A stretch of DNA of 60,417 nucleotides, taken from Yersinia entomophaga. Its GTDB lineage: Bacteria; Pseudomonadota; Gammaproteobacteria; Enterobacterales; Enterobacteriaceae. Under the pieces are notes generated by a model. The model made no database searches. It saw only the letters and a program-made list of their open reading frames with translations, and was not told the DNA's origin. Shown in pieces: positions 31,457 to 40,204 of this stretch; position 1 is the first letter of the stretch, and each line of letters opens with the position of its first letter. Both the position numbers and the translations under genes were made by a program. Location of the stretch: assembly GCF_001656035.1 (NCBI RefSeq), contig NZ_CP010029.1:3284732-3345148 (forward strand). The letters are read 5' to 3'.

Positions 31457-32479
31457 TCAACAGCCGGCGGCAATAAAATCCCCGCTGGCACTAATAGGAA
31501 TGACTGAGCTGAACAGTACCAAACCAAACAGTATTAATATAAATCCGCCTATTACCGTGGCAATTCGTGACGCATGAATCAGTTTCCCCGCCAGTAACTG
31601 ACCGTGGCTAGAGATAAATTTTTCGCGGGCATGATAAACCAGCGTTGCGACGATCATTATTGATAGTGATGTGCCCAGCGCCATGCTCATTGCGGCAATA
31701 ACACCCCAGGTAAACATGCCTACTGCATTCGCAAAAACTAAAATCAGGATGGCACCGCTACAGGGGCGAATGCCAATTGAGGCGATGACCCAAAGGTAAT
31801 TTTTCCAATCTCCATTCAGTTCTTCTGCTAGTGGCATATGCTTATGGCCGCAGCCGCAGTCGACTTGCTGATGGGAAGAGGAGGACGCTATAGGCAATTT
31901 ACTGATGCCTATAGCGGGAAGAGGAATTATTTGGTGAATGGCGAGGCGCTTTTCTTTCTTATAAAGGCGGAATAGGCTAATGCCTGAAGCGCGTAGCATT
32001 AAGACTACGCCGAACAACATAATAAAGACCGCACTGCCTTTCTCGACAAAATAGCGGCTGAGGCTCAAATCTCCCATTGAGAGATTAAAAAAGACTGCCA
32101 GAATCAGCACGAACAAAATAGCAACAACGCCTTGCATCATACTACCGAGGAAAGTGATTAAGCGGCTGGTGTTGGCTTTTTCGCGATTGGTAGACAAATA
32201 GGTCGTAATAACAAACTTGCCATGCCCAGGCCCGACGGCGTGTAAAAAACCGTAGGTAAAGCTAAACAGAACCAGCATCAGCCCGGCTCCGTTCTGATTA
32301 TTTTGTTGCTGAAGCAGATACATCACTAGATAACGATGCATATATATCTGTAGGTTAATGCAATATTGAACAAAATCAGACCAATGCCAGATAAGGGTGG
32401 CTAATAGAGCTGTCATTAGCAGAGCGGTCAGCATAGCGCCGGCGACTGAGGTTCGCGTAAGTTTAATGTTCGCAATCAT
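31457..32479 (-). CDS. NicO-family nickel/cobalt transporter
   Basis: The 340-residue inner-membrane protein carries the NicO signatures HAVGPGHGKF and GIRPCSGAILILVFANA, with about six transmembrane helices. A cytoplasmic loop (SSSHQQVDCGCGHKHMP) is rich in His and Cys and probably binds metal. RcnA-type members export Ni2+ and Co2+, others import, so direction is not settled. I start at 32479 (MIANIKLTR) rather than 84 codons upstream: aggga precedes it and a transmembrane helix begins a few residues in. The partner periplasmic gene often found beside such transporters is absent. Confidence 0.82.
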   Translation of the reverse strand: MIANIKLTRTSVAGAMLTALLMTALLATLIWHWSDFVQYCINLQIYMHRYLVMYLLQQQNNQNGAGLMLVLFSFTYGFLHAVGPGHGKFVITTYLSTNREKANTSRLITFLGSMMQGVVAILFVLILAVFFNLSMGDLSLSRYFVEKGSAVFIMLFGVVLMLRASGISLFRLYKKEKRLAIHQIIPLPAIGISKLPIASSSSHQQVDCGCGHKHMPLAEELNGDWKNYLWVIASIGIRPCSGAILILVFANAVGMFTWGVIAAMSMALGTSLSIMIVATLVYHAREKFISSHGQLLAGKLIHASRIATVIGGFILILFGLVLFSSVIPISASGDFIAAGC

Positions 32480-32705
32480 GATGGGGTGATCCCTGCTATT
32501 GATATCAACAGGTGGTAAATCCTGTTTTTCCCTTGCTCCGCCGCATTTTACCCAGAGGATACAGTGAGACGAGCTGCACTGAATTATTATTACTACATAT
32601 AAGTTATGGCGGATAAATATTGTCGACGAATTTTGCTTTTGTAAAAGAATATATCGTCTGTTAGATGCTCGATGAAGCGTGAAAATCAGCATTAGTGCCA
32701 GGTTG

Positions 32706-32719
32706 TACATTTGGTTACT
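32706..32719 (+). promoter_or_regulatory. RstA box upstream of asr
   Basis: tacatttggttact matches the RstA box consensus TACATNTNGTTACA at 13 of its 14 positions (last base t). It lies 100 bases before the asr start, where the acid-inducible asr promoter is expected. The rest of the 339-base gap between the NicO gene and asr holds no gene. Confidence 0.85.
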
Positions 32720-32818
32720 TAACGAAACCAATGACTCACGGAAAGGAAAAATAGCTTCCTCTATGATTCTTTCAACGGCCCGACAGGGCTTAGCGAAACA
32801 AACTCTGAGGAATTACAA

Positions 32819-33226
32819 ATGAAAAAAGTATTAGCGCTGATCGTTGCTGCAACTATGGGTATGTCTTCTGTTGCTTTCGCTGCTGAAACAGCTGCTGCAC
32901 CAGCGCCTGTTGCTACTGGTACCACCGCTGCGGCTCCTGCGGCAGAGAAAGCGGCTCCGGCCAAGGCAACCAGCCACAAAAAACATCAAGCGACCAAGAA
33001 AACCACTGAACAAAAAGCACAGGCCGCTAAAAAACATGAGAAAAAAGCACCGGCTCAGAAAGCACAGGCCGCTAAAAAACACGAGAAAAAAGCACCGGCT
33101 CAGAAAGCGCAGGCTGCTAAAAAACACGTAAAAAAAGCTCCGGCTCAGAAAGCACAAGCCGCGAAAAAACACCACAAATCAGCTAAGAAAGCCGCCGTTG
33201 CTCCAGCAGCAACTCCAGCAGCATAA
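32819..33226 (+). CDS. asr: Acid shock protein Asr
   Basis: Asr is a periplasmic, very basic, intrinsically disordered protein made in acid. The 135 residues have a Sec signal ([21 protein letters not shown], cleavage after AFA), an Ala-rich leader, then three full and one degenerate copy of a 15-residue repeat [15 protein letters not shown]. The lysine and histidine content suits proton and polyanion buffering. gaggaa precedes the ATG. In E. coli asr is not beside ygaM, so it belongs to the extra segment splitting ygaM and ygaC. Confidence 0.93.
   Translation: MKKVLALIVAATMGMSSVAFAAETAAAPAPVATGTTAAAPAAEKAAPAKATSHKKHQATKKTTEQKAQAAKKHEKKAPAQKAQAAKKHEKKAPAQKAQAAKKHVKKAPAQKAQAAKKHHKSAKKAAVAPAATPAA
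33014..33193 (+). repeat. 45-bp tandem repeats inside asr
   Basis: Units at 33014-33058, 33059-33103 and 33104-33148 encode KAQAAKKH(E/V)KKAPAQ with only a few base changes; a fourth unit to 33193 is degenerate. The near-identity at DNA level means the copy number can expand or contract by slippage or recombination. Confidence 0.88.
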
Positions 33227-33266
33227 GCACTTCTGATTACAGTTGTCTCCAGGTTTGCCAAACCTC

Positions 33267-33292
33267 AACACCCGGTTCTTCCGGGTGTTTTT
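33267..33292 (+). terminator. asr terminator
   Basis: A 9-bp stem (aacacccgg / ccgggtgtt) with a 5-base loop runs into ttttt, 41 bases past the asr stop. Confidence 0.92.
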
Positions 33293-33385
33293 CGTTTCTA
33301 TCCGCTGGGAATGATTCAAATACCGAATAGGTTACCTGCTTTCCTTTGAGATCGTTACCGTCCGAATTTTCATCTCCCGCGGATA

Positions 33386-33784
33386 TTATCCCGCCAAAGT
33401 CTCGTGTAAATGCCGCCACAGCAGTTTGCCGTCCGTTGTTTTATCGAAAATCGCCGTTGATAAACGACGATGTATCGGTTGATGAGGCATTTTTTGCTGT
33501 TCCAGATAACTGACCACTGCGCCTTGCGAGTTTTCCTGAATCAGTGTCATTTCGGAAAGACGAATAGTTAACCCCGGCTTAGCCGCAGACTGTGCCCGAA
33601 AAAAGTGGCATAGAGCGGAATAATCCAACGAGTGACCGGTCAGGGTGATCATGGTGTACTGGGGTGAAAAGTCCCCGAGTAAATGCTCACAAACCTCCGG
33701 GCAAGTATCGCTACCGCTAAACCACTGTTCGATAAGCTGGTGGGTGCTGCTGATGAGACCAAAATAGGGGTTGGCGTTATTCAT
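33386..33784 (-). CDS. Small protein of unknown function, possibly NTF2-like
   Basis: I do not recognise this 132-residue protein with certainty. The pattern of predicted strands, with a helical N-terminus and ending in KLLWRHLHETLAG, resembles SnoaL/DUF4440 NTF2-like proteins, which is inference. caggaatc lies before its ATG. It is 23 bases downstream of an MFS gene on the same strand, so the two are likely co-transcribed. Confidence 0.65.
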   Translation of the reverse strand: MNNANPYFGLISSTHQLIEQWFSGSDTCPEVCEHLLGDFSPQYTMITLTGHSLDYSALCHFFRAQSAAKPGLTIRLSEMTLIQENSQGAVVSYLEQQKMPHQPIHRRLSTAIFDKTTDGKLLWRHLHETLAG

Positions 33785-33807
33785 ATTGATTCCTGTTTGA
33801 TGAAGGC

Positions 33808-35214
33808 TTAACGATTGCGTAAATCACGTAAAATAGACGTATTAGTCATACGGCTGGATAGCCATAGGGGTAATAAAGCCGATGTTGCCGCGAGTAAAAA
33901 ACACCAGTGAAAAGCCTGCGTTGCTGGCTGGCGTAGCGCGGGGTTATCCAGTGCGCCAACGCCTTTTAGCGCCAACATTAAATTGAGTAGCAGGCTAAGT
34001 AAGGCAACGCCAAAGCCGAAGCCCATTTGTCGATTGATGTTCCAAAGTGCGCTGGCATCGGCCAAATGACGTGTTTCTGTATGCAAAAAAGCGGTGCTTT
34101 GTGCGGTACAGCTGCACAAGCTGCCGCCAAACCCCATACAGGCAAAGGCGATGAACATCGATGGCAGTTGTTCCGCCTGAACGATGTTGGTTAGTAGTAA
34201 CATACCAATCCCTTGTGTCAGACAACCGCAGATAAACAGTGGTCTTGGCCCGATTCGGTTAAAGATTTTTCCCGTTAAAGTAATGGCAATAAAAGCCGCA
34301 ATGGACCAGGGAATCATCAGTAATCCAACCTGTGAGGCACTCATCCCCAATATATTTTGTAGGTACAGCATGGTAATCATGCTAACGCCGATGAAAATAC
34401 CGGGAATAAACAGATAAACCAGCATTGAGATACGCATCAGCGGCTCTTTAATCAAACTCAAATTAAGAATTGGCTGAGAATGAGCCACACTGTGACGAAT
34501 AAACCCCCTCAACATGATAAGGCCTAAAACCACTAACAGAGCGCCAGAAATTCCGTGTTCTGGTTCACTCAAACGGCTTAATCCCAGTAGTAATAGAATT
34601 AATACCGCCGAACCTGAACATAAACCTGCGATATCCAACGGCGATTGTTCGGTTTTCCTTTCCTCTGGTTTTAACCAGATAATGGAGAGAGTGAGTGCTA
34701 ACAGCGCAAGGGGCAGATTAAGATAAAATATCCAACGCCAGCCTAAGGCATCGACAATCAAGCCGCCAACCGCCGGTGATAGCGCCGGAGCTAACAGGCC
34801 AACCAACATAATGACGGAAGAGAGACCGGCTCGTTCATCGGGACGATAATATTGATAAGTTAACGTCTGACCTATCGGAATTAATAAGCCTCCGCCAAAT
34901 CCTTGTAATACTCGCCATACGATCAATAACTCGATAGAACCTGCGGTTCCGGCTGCGGCGGTAGCAAGTAAAAATAACAGTAAAGAAAGTAGGAAGGTAC
35001 GCCGTGCACCTACCGTTTTGGTCAGCCAGGCGCTCAAGGGAATAACCAGAGTCAGCCCCAGAATATAGCCCGTGCTTACCCAGGCTAATTGACTGATACT
35101 GGCGTGCAAACTGCGGGCGATATCCGGATAAGCCACATTGGCGATAAACATGTTAATCAGATCAACAAAAAATCCGAGTAAATAGACGATTGCAACTTTA
35201 GTACGGTATGCCAT
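33808..35214 (-). CDS. DHA2-type MFS efflux transporter
   Basis: The 468 residues form about 13-14 transmembrane helices with EmrB/QacA-family motifs (NMFIANVAYPDIARSL, RVLQGFGGGLLIPIGQTLTY, GWRWIFYLNLPLALLAL). The acidic residue usual in helix 1 is FVDLINMF rather than the common LD. It is divergent from a LysR gene across 108 bases, a standard drug-efflux regulatory pair. The substrate is unknown. Confidence 0.88.
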   Translation of the reverse strand: MAYRTKVAIVYLLGFFVDLINMFIANVAYPDIARSLHASISQLAWVSTGYILGLTLVIPLSAWLTKTVGARRTFLLSLLLFLLATAAAGTAGSIELLIVWRVLQGFGGGLLIPIGQTLTYQYYRPDERAGLSSVIMLVGLLAPALSPAVGGLIVDALGWRWIFYLNLPLALLALTLSIIWLKPEERKTEQSPLDIAGLCSGSAVLILLLLGLSRLSEPEHGISGALLVVLGLIMLRGFIRHSVAHSQPILNLSLIKEPLMRISMLVYLFIPGIFIGVSMITMLYLQNILGMSASQVGLLMIPWSIAAFIAITLTGKIFNRIGPRPLFICGCLTQGIGMLLLTNIVQAEQLPSMFIAFACMGFGGSLCSCTAQSTAFLHTETRHLADASALWNINRQMGFGFGVALLSLLLNLMLALKGVGALDNPALRQPATQAFHWCFLLAATSALLPLWLSSRMTNTSILRDLRNR

Positions 35215-35322
35215 TGGAGCCTCCGATTGAAGGCGGGGAGTGTATCTCCGAGGCTATGGCTGATAAATCCGCACAATGCGATTACACTGGTAAAAATTTT
35301 TTGACAATCTGGGCGGCAATGC

Positions 35323-36222
35323 ATGGTCAGTTTGCATCGATTGGGTACTTTTGTTGCGGTAGTGAATGCGGGGTCATTCACTGCGGCGGCAGATATTTTA
35401 GGGCAGACGCGTGCGGTGGTGAGCTTCAATATCAAGCAATTAGAAGCTGAGCTTGGCGTTGCTTTACTGATTCGGACGACGCGTCGCCTGGCGGTGACGG
35501 AGGTAGGCGAACGTTTTTATCAGCATTGCCAGCGTTTGTTACAAGATGCTGAATTTGCAGTAGAAGATGCCCGACGCGGCCACGGTACTCTCAGCGGAAC
35601 TTTACGTATTACTACTACGCCGGAATACGGTATTCGTACTTTGGTTCCTATTATGGCGGCCTTTATGCGCCAGCATCCGCATTTGACCATCCAGCATGCT
35701 TGTTCTTCGCAGCATGCCAATCTGATCTCTGAACGTTTTGATGTGGCTATTCGCCTTGGACAACTGGTTGATTCCAGCTATCGAGCCGCATTGATCGAAA
35801 CATTCCCTATATTACCTGTGGCTTCACCGATGTATTTACGTAGTCACAAAATAAGTTGTTTAGAGGATTTGCGGCAGGCGCAGTGGGTTGCCCATAGCCG
35901 TCTTGCCACGCCGTTGACGTGGCAGGTACAAGGGCCGGATAACGGCTGGCAACTGTTGGATGTTACCGAGCAGCCTAAAGTTTTGGCCGATACCTCGGCT
36001 TCACTACAGGTATTTGCCCGAAAAGGTGCGGGCATCGCGTTGTTACCGGAATGGCTGGTGGCGGAGGATTTAGTCAGCGGGCTGTTGCAGCAGGTATTGC
36101 CTCAGTATCGTTTTCCGGAGCAGGGGGTTTATGCCCTGTATCCTAATACTCAGCATGTATCGGAAAAAGTCAGGGCATTTATCGATTTTCTTCGCCTTAG
36201 CGTAAAAATGAAGTCAGCTTAA
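35323..36222 (+). CDS. LysR-family regulator divergent from the DHA2 transporter
   Basis: The 299 residues have a LysR winged helix (SFTAAADILGQTRAVVSFNI, then KQLEAELG) and a CrgA/AaeR-type effector domain from about residue 90. Residues near 95-110 read LRITTTPEYGIRTL. It probably controls the MFS gene and its small partner. The ribosome site is weak, so the start is taken mainly from the position of the helix-turn-helix. Confidence 0.87.
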   Translation: MVSLHRLGTFVAVVNAGSFTAAADILGQTRAVVSFNIKQLEAELGVALLIRTTRRLAVTEVGERFYQHCQRLLQDAEFAVEDARRGHGTLSGTLRITTTPEYGIRTLVPIMAAFMRQHPHLTIQHACSSQHANLISERFDVAIRLGQLVDSSYRAALIETFPILPVASPMYLRSHKISCLEDLRQAQWVAHSRLATPLTWQVQGPDNGWQLLDVTEQPKVLADTSASLQVFARKGAGIALLPEWLVAEDLVSGLLQQVLPQYRFPEQGVYALYPNTQHVSEKVRAFIDFLRLSVKMKSA

Positions 36223-36329
36223 AAGCCAAAAGTTTTACCAAGCATGAAACGTAGATCGCCACACAGTCATTGCCTTTGGCGCAGCAAAACCACTCTCCAT
36301 GTAGACTATTCTGAAATAACCTGTTTGAG

Positions 36330-36361
36330 GCAATAAATAGGTTATTTCCCTTATTTATTGC
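36330..36361. repeat. 10-bp inverted repeat upstream of ygaC
   Basis: gcaataaata (36330-36339) and tatttattgc (36352-36361) are perfect complements around a 12-base spacer, 42 bases ahead of the ygaC start. It could be an operator or an upstream terminator for the LysR gene; neither is settled by sequence. Confidence 0.5.
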
Positions 36362-36402
36362 GGTAAGGTCGCTCCAATTGCTGTCGGAAGGAGGGATAAT
36401 AA

Positions 36403-36738
36403 ATGTATTTAAGACCAGATGAAGTGGCGAAAGTCCTGGAAAACTCTGGGTTTGAGCGAGATTATGTGGTCGAACAGGCCTATGGCTATCGAAAGGGCAT
36501 TCACTATGTGTATGTTAATCGGGAAGCACGCATGGGGAGAACTGCACTGGTTATCCATCCTGCGCTGAAAGATAGAAGTCTGCTGTTTGCCACGCCTACC
36601 GCTCCCATTCGTATCAGTGATAAGTACCATGAGTTTCCGCTCTATCTGGCGGGAGAGGCCGAAGAGCGTTATGGTATTTCTCACGGTTTCAGTTCGCGGG
36701 AATTACTGCAACGCTACCTGCATAGCATGTTCCAATAG
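36403..36738 (+). CDS. ygaC: YgaC family protein (DUF2002)
   Basis: This 111-residue cytoplasmic protein follows E. coli YgaC (114) closely: [32 protein letters not shown] and [15 protein letters not shown]. Its function is unknown. ggaaggaggg forms a strong ribosome site before the ATG. In E. coli it lies next to ygaM; here about 5 kb separate them. Confidence 0.92.
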   Translation: MYLRPDEVAKVLENSGFERDYVVEQAYGYRKGIHYVYVNREARMGRTALVIHPALKDRSLLFATPTAPIRISDKYHEFPLYLAGEAEERYGISHGFSSRELLQRYLHSMFQ

Positions 36739-36817
36739 CTTTATACTTCAATGACTTTTTTGCCCTAATCGGCAGAAATAGCCTCAAGCAAAAATCTGGC
36801 GCGCCGTATCCATCCAA

Positions 36818-37267
36818 TCAATGCAATACGGCGTCTGATTCCTGGTTGAAATTCATATTGTAGGTGCGCCTGAATTGAGCCAGTTCGAAGGCGTCTATAT
36901 CCAATTCAGCAAAATAGAACAAAGCGGCTTCTGTATGCTCTGAAGTTAGCGTTGGCGGAATATGCGCCCGCAGCAACGTATTGCGCCATTGCGCCACGTT
37001 TTCATCGGAAGCGTCTTTGATAAAAGTTTGATAAATAAAAATAAGATAGGCAGCTTTTCGCACATCCTCAGCATAACCATTGCTGATGGATCGGATAAAC
37101 ATTTGCGTTTGACGGTTTCCCATTTCTTGCAGCATCGATTCGATATAAATCGGTTTTATCTTCAACAAAGTAGCTAAAGTATCTACGGTTTTTCGTGTAT
37201 CAGACGTTAAGACTCGGTAACCCACAATAAAAACTACAATGAGTACAGCAATGATTATCCATGTCAT
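36818..37267 (-). CDS. DUF1198 family membrane protein (YicN-like)
   Basis: The 149 residues begin MTWIIIAVLIVVFIVGYRVLTSD, a single N-terminal transmembrane anchor followed by a cytoplasmic helical domain. The first half resembles E. coli YicN (FVVGFRVLTSDARR, VESMIDQMG against IESMLQEMG). I start at 37267 by that comparison; an ATG five codons upstream is possible. The function is unknown. It is in the opposite direction to ygaC. Confidence 0.75.
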   Translation of the reverse strand: MTWIIIAVLIVVFIVGYRVLTSDTRKTVDTLATLLKIKPIYIESMLQEMGNRQTQMFIRSISNGYAEDVRKAAYLIFIYQTFIKDASDENVAQWRNTLLRAHIPPTLTSEHTEAALFYFAELDIDAFELAQFRRTYNMNFNQESDAVLH

Positions 37268-37341
37268 TATTATATCTTTCATCAACTTAGAATAATTAAT
37301 CGAGTAGCATTCTCGTCGCAAATCTGACCTTTTGGCAAAGC

Positions 37342-37680
37342 TTAGCGATGTTCGCCGCCAAAATTTCCTTGAGATTGCTGCACAGAGTTCAAATGACGGT
37401 TAAAAGAAGCGGCGTCTTTGGCTAATGCATCGAGATGTGCGCCTAACATTTTGATTTGCTTTACTAGCTGATGTTGTTCCGGCAACGAATTAGCCTGGCT
37501 CAACTTTTTCAGCAGTAAATCATTTTGTGTTTTTAGGATTGCTTCACGGGCTTTTGACTGTTCCAAGGCGTGTTGCAACGCTTCATAGCTTTCCTGCCAT
37601 ACCTGATGCTGTTTCTCGAACGTTGACTGCAACTCATTCATTGCACTAAGAAACTTCACTTCCAGCTCGCGCATTGTCAT
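37342..37680 (-). CDS. Coiled-coil protein resembling plasmid MbeD/MobD
   Basis: The 112 residues are almost wholly helical and heptad-like (LQSTFEKQHQVWQESYEALQ, LQHALEQSKAREAILKTQND). The N-terminus (MRELEVKFLSAMNELQ) resembles the mobilisation accessory protein MbeD of ColE1-type plasmids. No other mobilisation gene is nearby, so the role is unknown. ggagaaaca precedes the ATG at 37680. Confidence 0.6.
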   Translation of the reverse strand: MTMRELEVKFLSAMNELQSTFEKQHQVWQESYEALQHALEQSKAREAILKTQNDLLLKKLSQANSLPEQHQLVKQIKMLGAHLDALAKDAASFNRHLNSVQQSQGNFGGEHR

Positions 37681-37879
37681 TGTTTCTCCCTTGGCATATC
37701 CCGATTATCATTGGCAGTATAACTAAATCTCCCCTTAACCTCATCCGCTAGAATTTATCTCACCTTGCACTTAGCTGAATGGGTTACTCGAAACCAGCGA
37801 GTATAGATATTTATCATAAATCGGTGCTTTGGATGTGGTTTACTTTTTACCCATGGGTTATGCCTTTGGGAAATAAGTC

Positions 37880-38097
37880 TTGCTATAAAAAGGCTGCCGT
37901 GCGTTAATAAGCGCATCGGTTTGTAACACAGACCTATTTATGTAAGCCATTTAAGTAAAGCAGTTCCTAGTTAAAGCGATATTTTTAGACATCACTTCTC
38001 CGACGAATTTCCTTCTTTAGTGCCCCCATAAGTAATTACTGATAAGCAGACCTCTTTGCCATATGTTGGCTCAAAAAATAATGAAGGAAATACCCCT
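37880..38097 (+). promoter_or_regulatory. Cold-box promoter and long leader of the cold-shock gene
   Basis: cggtttgtaacacagacc (37917-37934) matches the cold box at the start of E. coli cspA-type leaders (CGGTTTGACGTACAGACC) at most positions. A plausible promoter is ttgcta (37880) and ttaata (37904), 18 bases apart. The implied untranslated leader is about 180 bases, the length typical of cold-inducible csp mRNAs. gaaggaaa gives the ribosome site before 38098. Confidence 0.7.
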
Positions 38098-38310
38098 ATG
38101 TCTACTAAAATGACTGGTTTAGTTAAATGGTTTGATGCTGGTAAAGGTTTTGGTTTTATTTCTCCTGCTGACGGCAGCAAAGATGTATTCGTACATTTTT
38201 CTGCAATCCAGAGCAGCGATTATAAAACTTTGGACGAAGGCCAGAACGTTGAGTTCAGCATCGAACAAGGCCAAAAAGGCCCTTCAGCGGTTAACGTTGT
38301 TGCGCTGTAA
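38098..38310 (+). CDS. CspA-family cold shock protein
   Basis: This 70-residue OB-fold RNA chaperone has RNP1 (KGFGFI) and RNP2 (VFVHFSAI). The sequence [20 protein letters not shown] is close to CspA/CspB/CspG types. I start at 38098; an in-frame ATG 14 codons upstream lies in the leader and is not used in this family. The cold-box leader supports cold induction. I do not assign a letter because the paralogues are too alike. Confidence 0.95.
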   Translation: MSTKMTGLVKWFDAGKGFGFISPADGSKDVFVHFSAIQSSDYKTLDEGQNVEFSIEQGQKGPSAVNVVAL

Positions 38311-38415
38311 GTAAACCCAGCTTAGGCTGCGTTTATAGTTGGGAAATTGCGATAGCGATGATGGCCATGCCGGAGCAGACAATTTAGTTCTCGATGAGAA
38401 TACCAACACCTTGAG

Positions 38416-38438
38416 ACCTCGCTACGGCGGGGTTTTTT
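38416..38438 (+). terminator. Cold-shock gene terminator
   Basis: A 7-bp stem (acctcgc / gcggggt, one wobble) with a 4-base loop is followed by tttttt. The remaining ~280 bases to the next gene contain only a small gcacc/ggtgc hairpin near 38650 and no gene. Confidence 0.85.
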
Positions 38439-38718
38439 GTTTTATGGATATTAGTGATTACGTGTTACCCCGCCATATTTATCCTTTTCTGAATTCTTAG
38501 TGAAAAAACTCGATCTATATTGTGATTAGGATAAATGCATACTCAGTTATCTTTTTTATATTCAGACATTAGCCACGTTCGAAAAAGTAGAATATATTCG
38601 AAAGCGATTGTTTAATCGCCAGCGGGCTGCTTGGTATAAGTACAGTCTACGCACCTGCGGGTGCACGATTTTTACGTTATGGATATATCAACATTTTCAC
38701 TGTGTAAGGGAGTAGGGC

Positions 38719-39516
38719 GTGAACTGGAATGAAATAGCAATATCAGCGGTAATAGGCGCTGTATTGGCAGGCGTGGCTTCGCTGTTAAAGAAAAATGGAA
38801 AGATAGGTAAGTTTTCTGGAGTTATGTTGGTTATCATCCCTATTATAATTGGTAATTTTTTTTATTATAAGTATATTAACCAGAATATCGATCGTGCTGA
38901 AGTGGAATATTCTCTAGGGAAATTTGCTGTTTACCAAACAATAAAGCAGCAAGACCCTACGCTATATACTAATCTGGTTAACCGTCTGGTTGCCTTAAAA
39001 TCTGGCGGTAGCTCAGAACAAGACATTATTGATGAAATTAAGCAATCGGTCGCCTTGCTGACGGTAAGTAAAATTCAAAGCGCTCCGGATAAGAATGTTG
39101 TTGAATATATGAACATTATTCTGGATGAGCTTCATTTTTATCAGGAAAATGACAAAACTCATCAGCTTTGCTACAAAGCGCTTTATCCACAGGTTGAAGG
39201 CGGCGTTAATACGGTAAAAGAATTACCCGCCACTTTAGTACAACGCGATCTGGAAGCGTTGAACAACCTGTTTACAGCATCAACCGGAAAGCCAATAAAA
39301 CCAGAGAATGAGCAATATAAAAGCCAACTGGAAGCCATTGTGCAGAAATTGCATCAGAAATATGGTGATGATTTACTGATGCTGAGTAATCCGACCGCTG
39401 CCAATGTGGACCGTAAAAAGGTCTGCGATATGGCTGTTGAGCTATACGGCAATGTATTGCGATTGCCACAAAAAGAAGCTGGAACTATCATCAGAACGAT
39501 GCTGGCAGGCGAATAG
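38719..39516 (+). CDS. Unrecognised inner-membrane protein with a large C-terminal domain
   Basis: I do not recognise this 265-residue protein. It has two N-terminal transmembrane helices (about residues 5-22 and 33-52) and a ~210-residue soluble helical domain with no cysteine-rich or catalytic motif that I know. It begins with a GTG behind aagggagtaggg. It stands alone between the cold-shock gene and a large hairpin. Codon use and frame integrity support a real gene. Confidence 0.75.
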   Translation: MNWNEIAISAVIGAVLAGVASLLKKNGKIGKFSGVMLVIIPIIIGNFFYYKYINQNIDRAEVEYSLGKFAVYQTIKQQDPTLYTNLVNRLVALKSGGSSEQDIIDEIKQSVALLTVSKIQSAPDKNVVEYMNIILDELHFYQENDKTHQLCYKALYPQVEGGVNTVKELPATLVQRDLEALNNLFTASTGKPIKPENEQYKSQLEAIVQKLHQKYGDDLLMLSNPTAANVDRKKVCDMAVELYGNVLRLPQKEAGTIIRTMLAGE

Positions 39517-39686
39517 AACCGAGACAGTGAAACAGCCAATTGCTTTACAGACAGGTAACAAGCCATTGGCTGGGAATATCATTTTACGGGGTAGTTGACG
39601 AAAATTAATCGTGATATTTTTTAATTAAATAATTACGGTTAATCATAAAGTTAGAATGTTAATTATCACGTTATCTGATAAAGACT

Positions 39687-39729
39687 CCCCATACTGATTG
39701 AGATACAGATAATCTTAATCAGTATGGGG
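39687..39729. repeat. 18-bp hairpin in the mqo upstream region
   Basis: ccccatactgattgagat (39687-39704) pairs with atcttaatcagtatgggg (39712-39729) around a 7-base loop, with only one G-U pair. There is no T run. The 688-base gap 39517-40204 is otherwise AT-rich and gene-free and should hold the mqo promoter. The hairpin could end the 38719 transcript or be an operator. Confidence 0.75.
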
Positions 39730-40204
39730 CTATATACCTCAATTTTTGATGTGAAACATACCTAATATCCATTTGATAATTTCTAATATTGATTTGTGAA
39801 TTGTGAGATTATTCTGAATGCAAATCAATCATTTCAAGACAGATGTCTAATGTATTGCTTCTTGCCTAATGGCTAATAAAAGACATAAAACTATACCTTA
39901 ATCCAAATTTATCGGTTTTACTGCTGATTAATTATTGAACTTATATCCGCTGAGTTAGTGTCACTATTTTTTAATAATTAAAATAATCACAATAAGACGT
40001 AACATTAATGTTATATTAATCTGGAAAAGTTGAAGTTTGACTGATTCCCTACTAATGCTGTGTATATTTTTTGTTATCTAAAATCATAGTGAGCAAAAAT
40101 AGTTATTCATTTTGTCATTAGTGGAATTTAGCTTCACCACCAGGTCACAGACTTAAATTTTCACCTGCATAGATTAAAAAACAAACAAATAGAGATGTAA
40201 TTCA

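Noticed and set aside
32831..33175. Long frames antisense and out of frame with asr
   Set aside because: They mirror the 45-bp repeats of asr; the signal peptide, ribosome site and RstA box all support the plus-strand asr frame.
33014..33193. CRISPR array
   Set aside because: The 45-bp repeats are contiguous, have no spacers and are in frame inside asr. No other repeat-spacer pattern was seen in the window.
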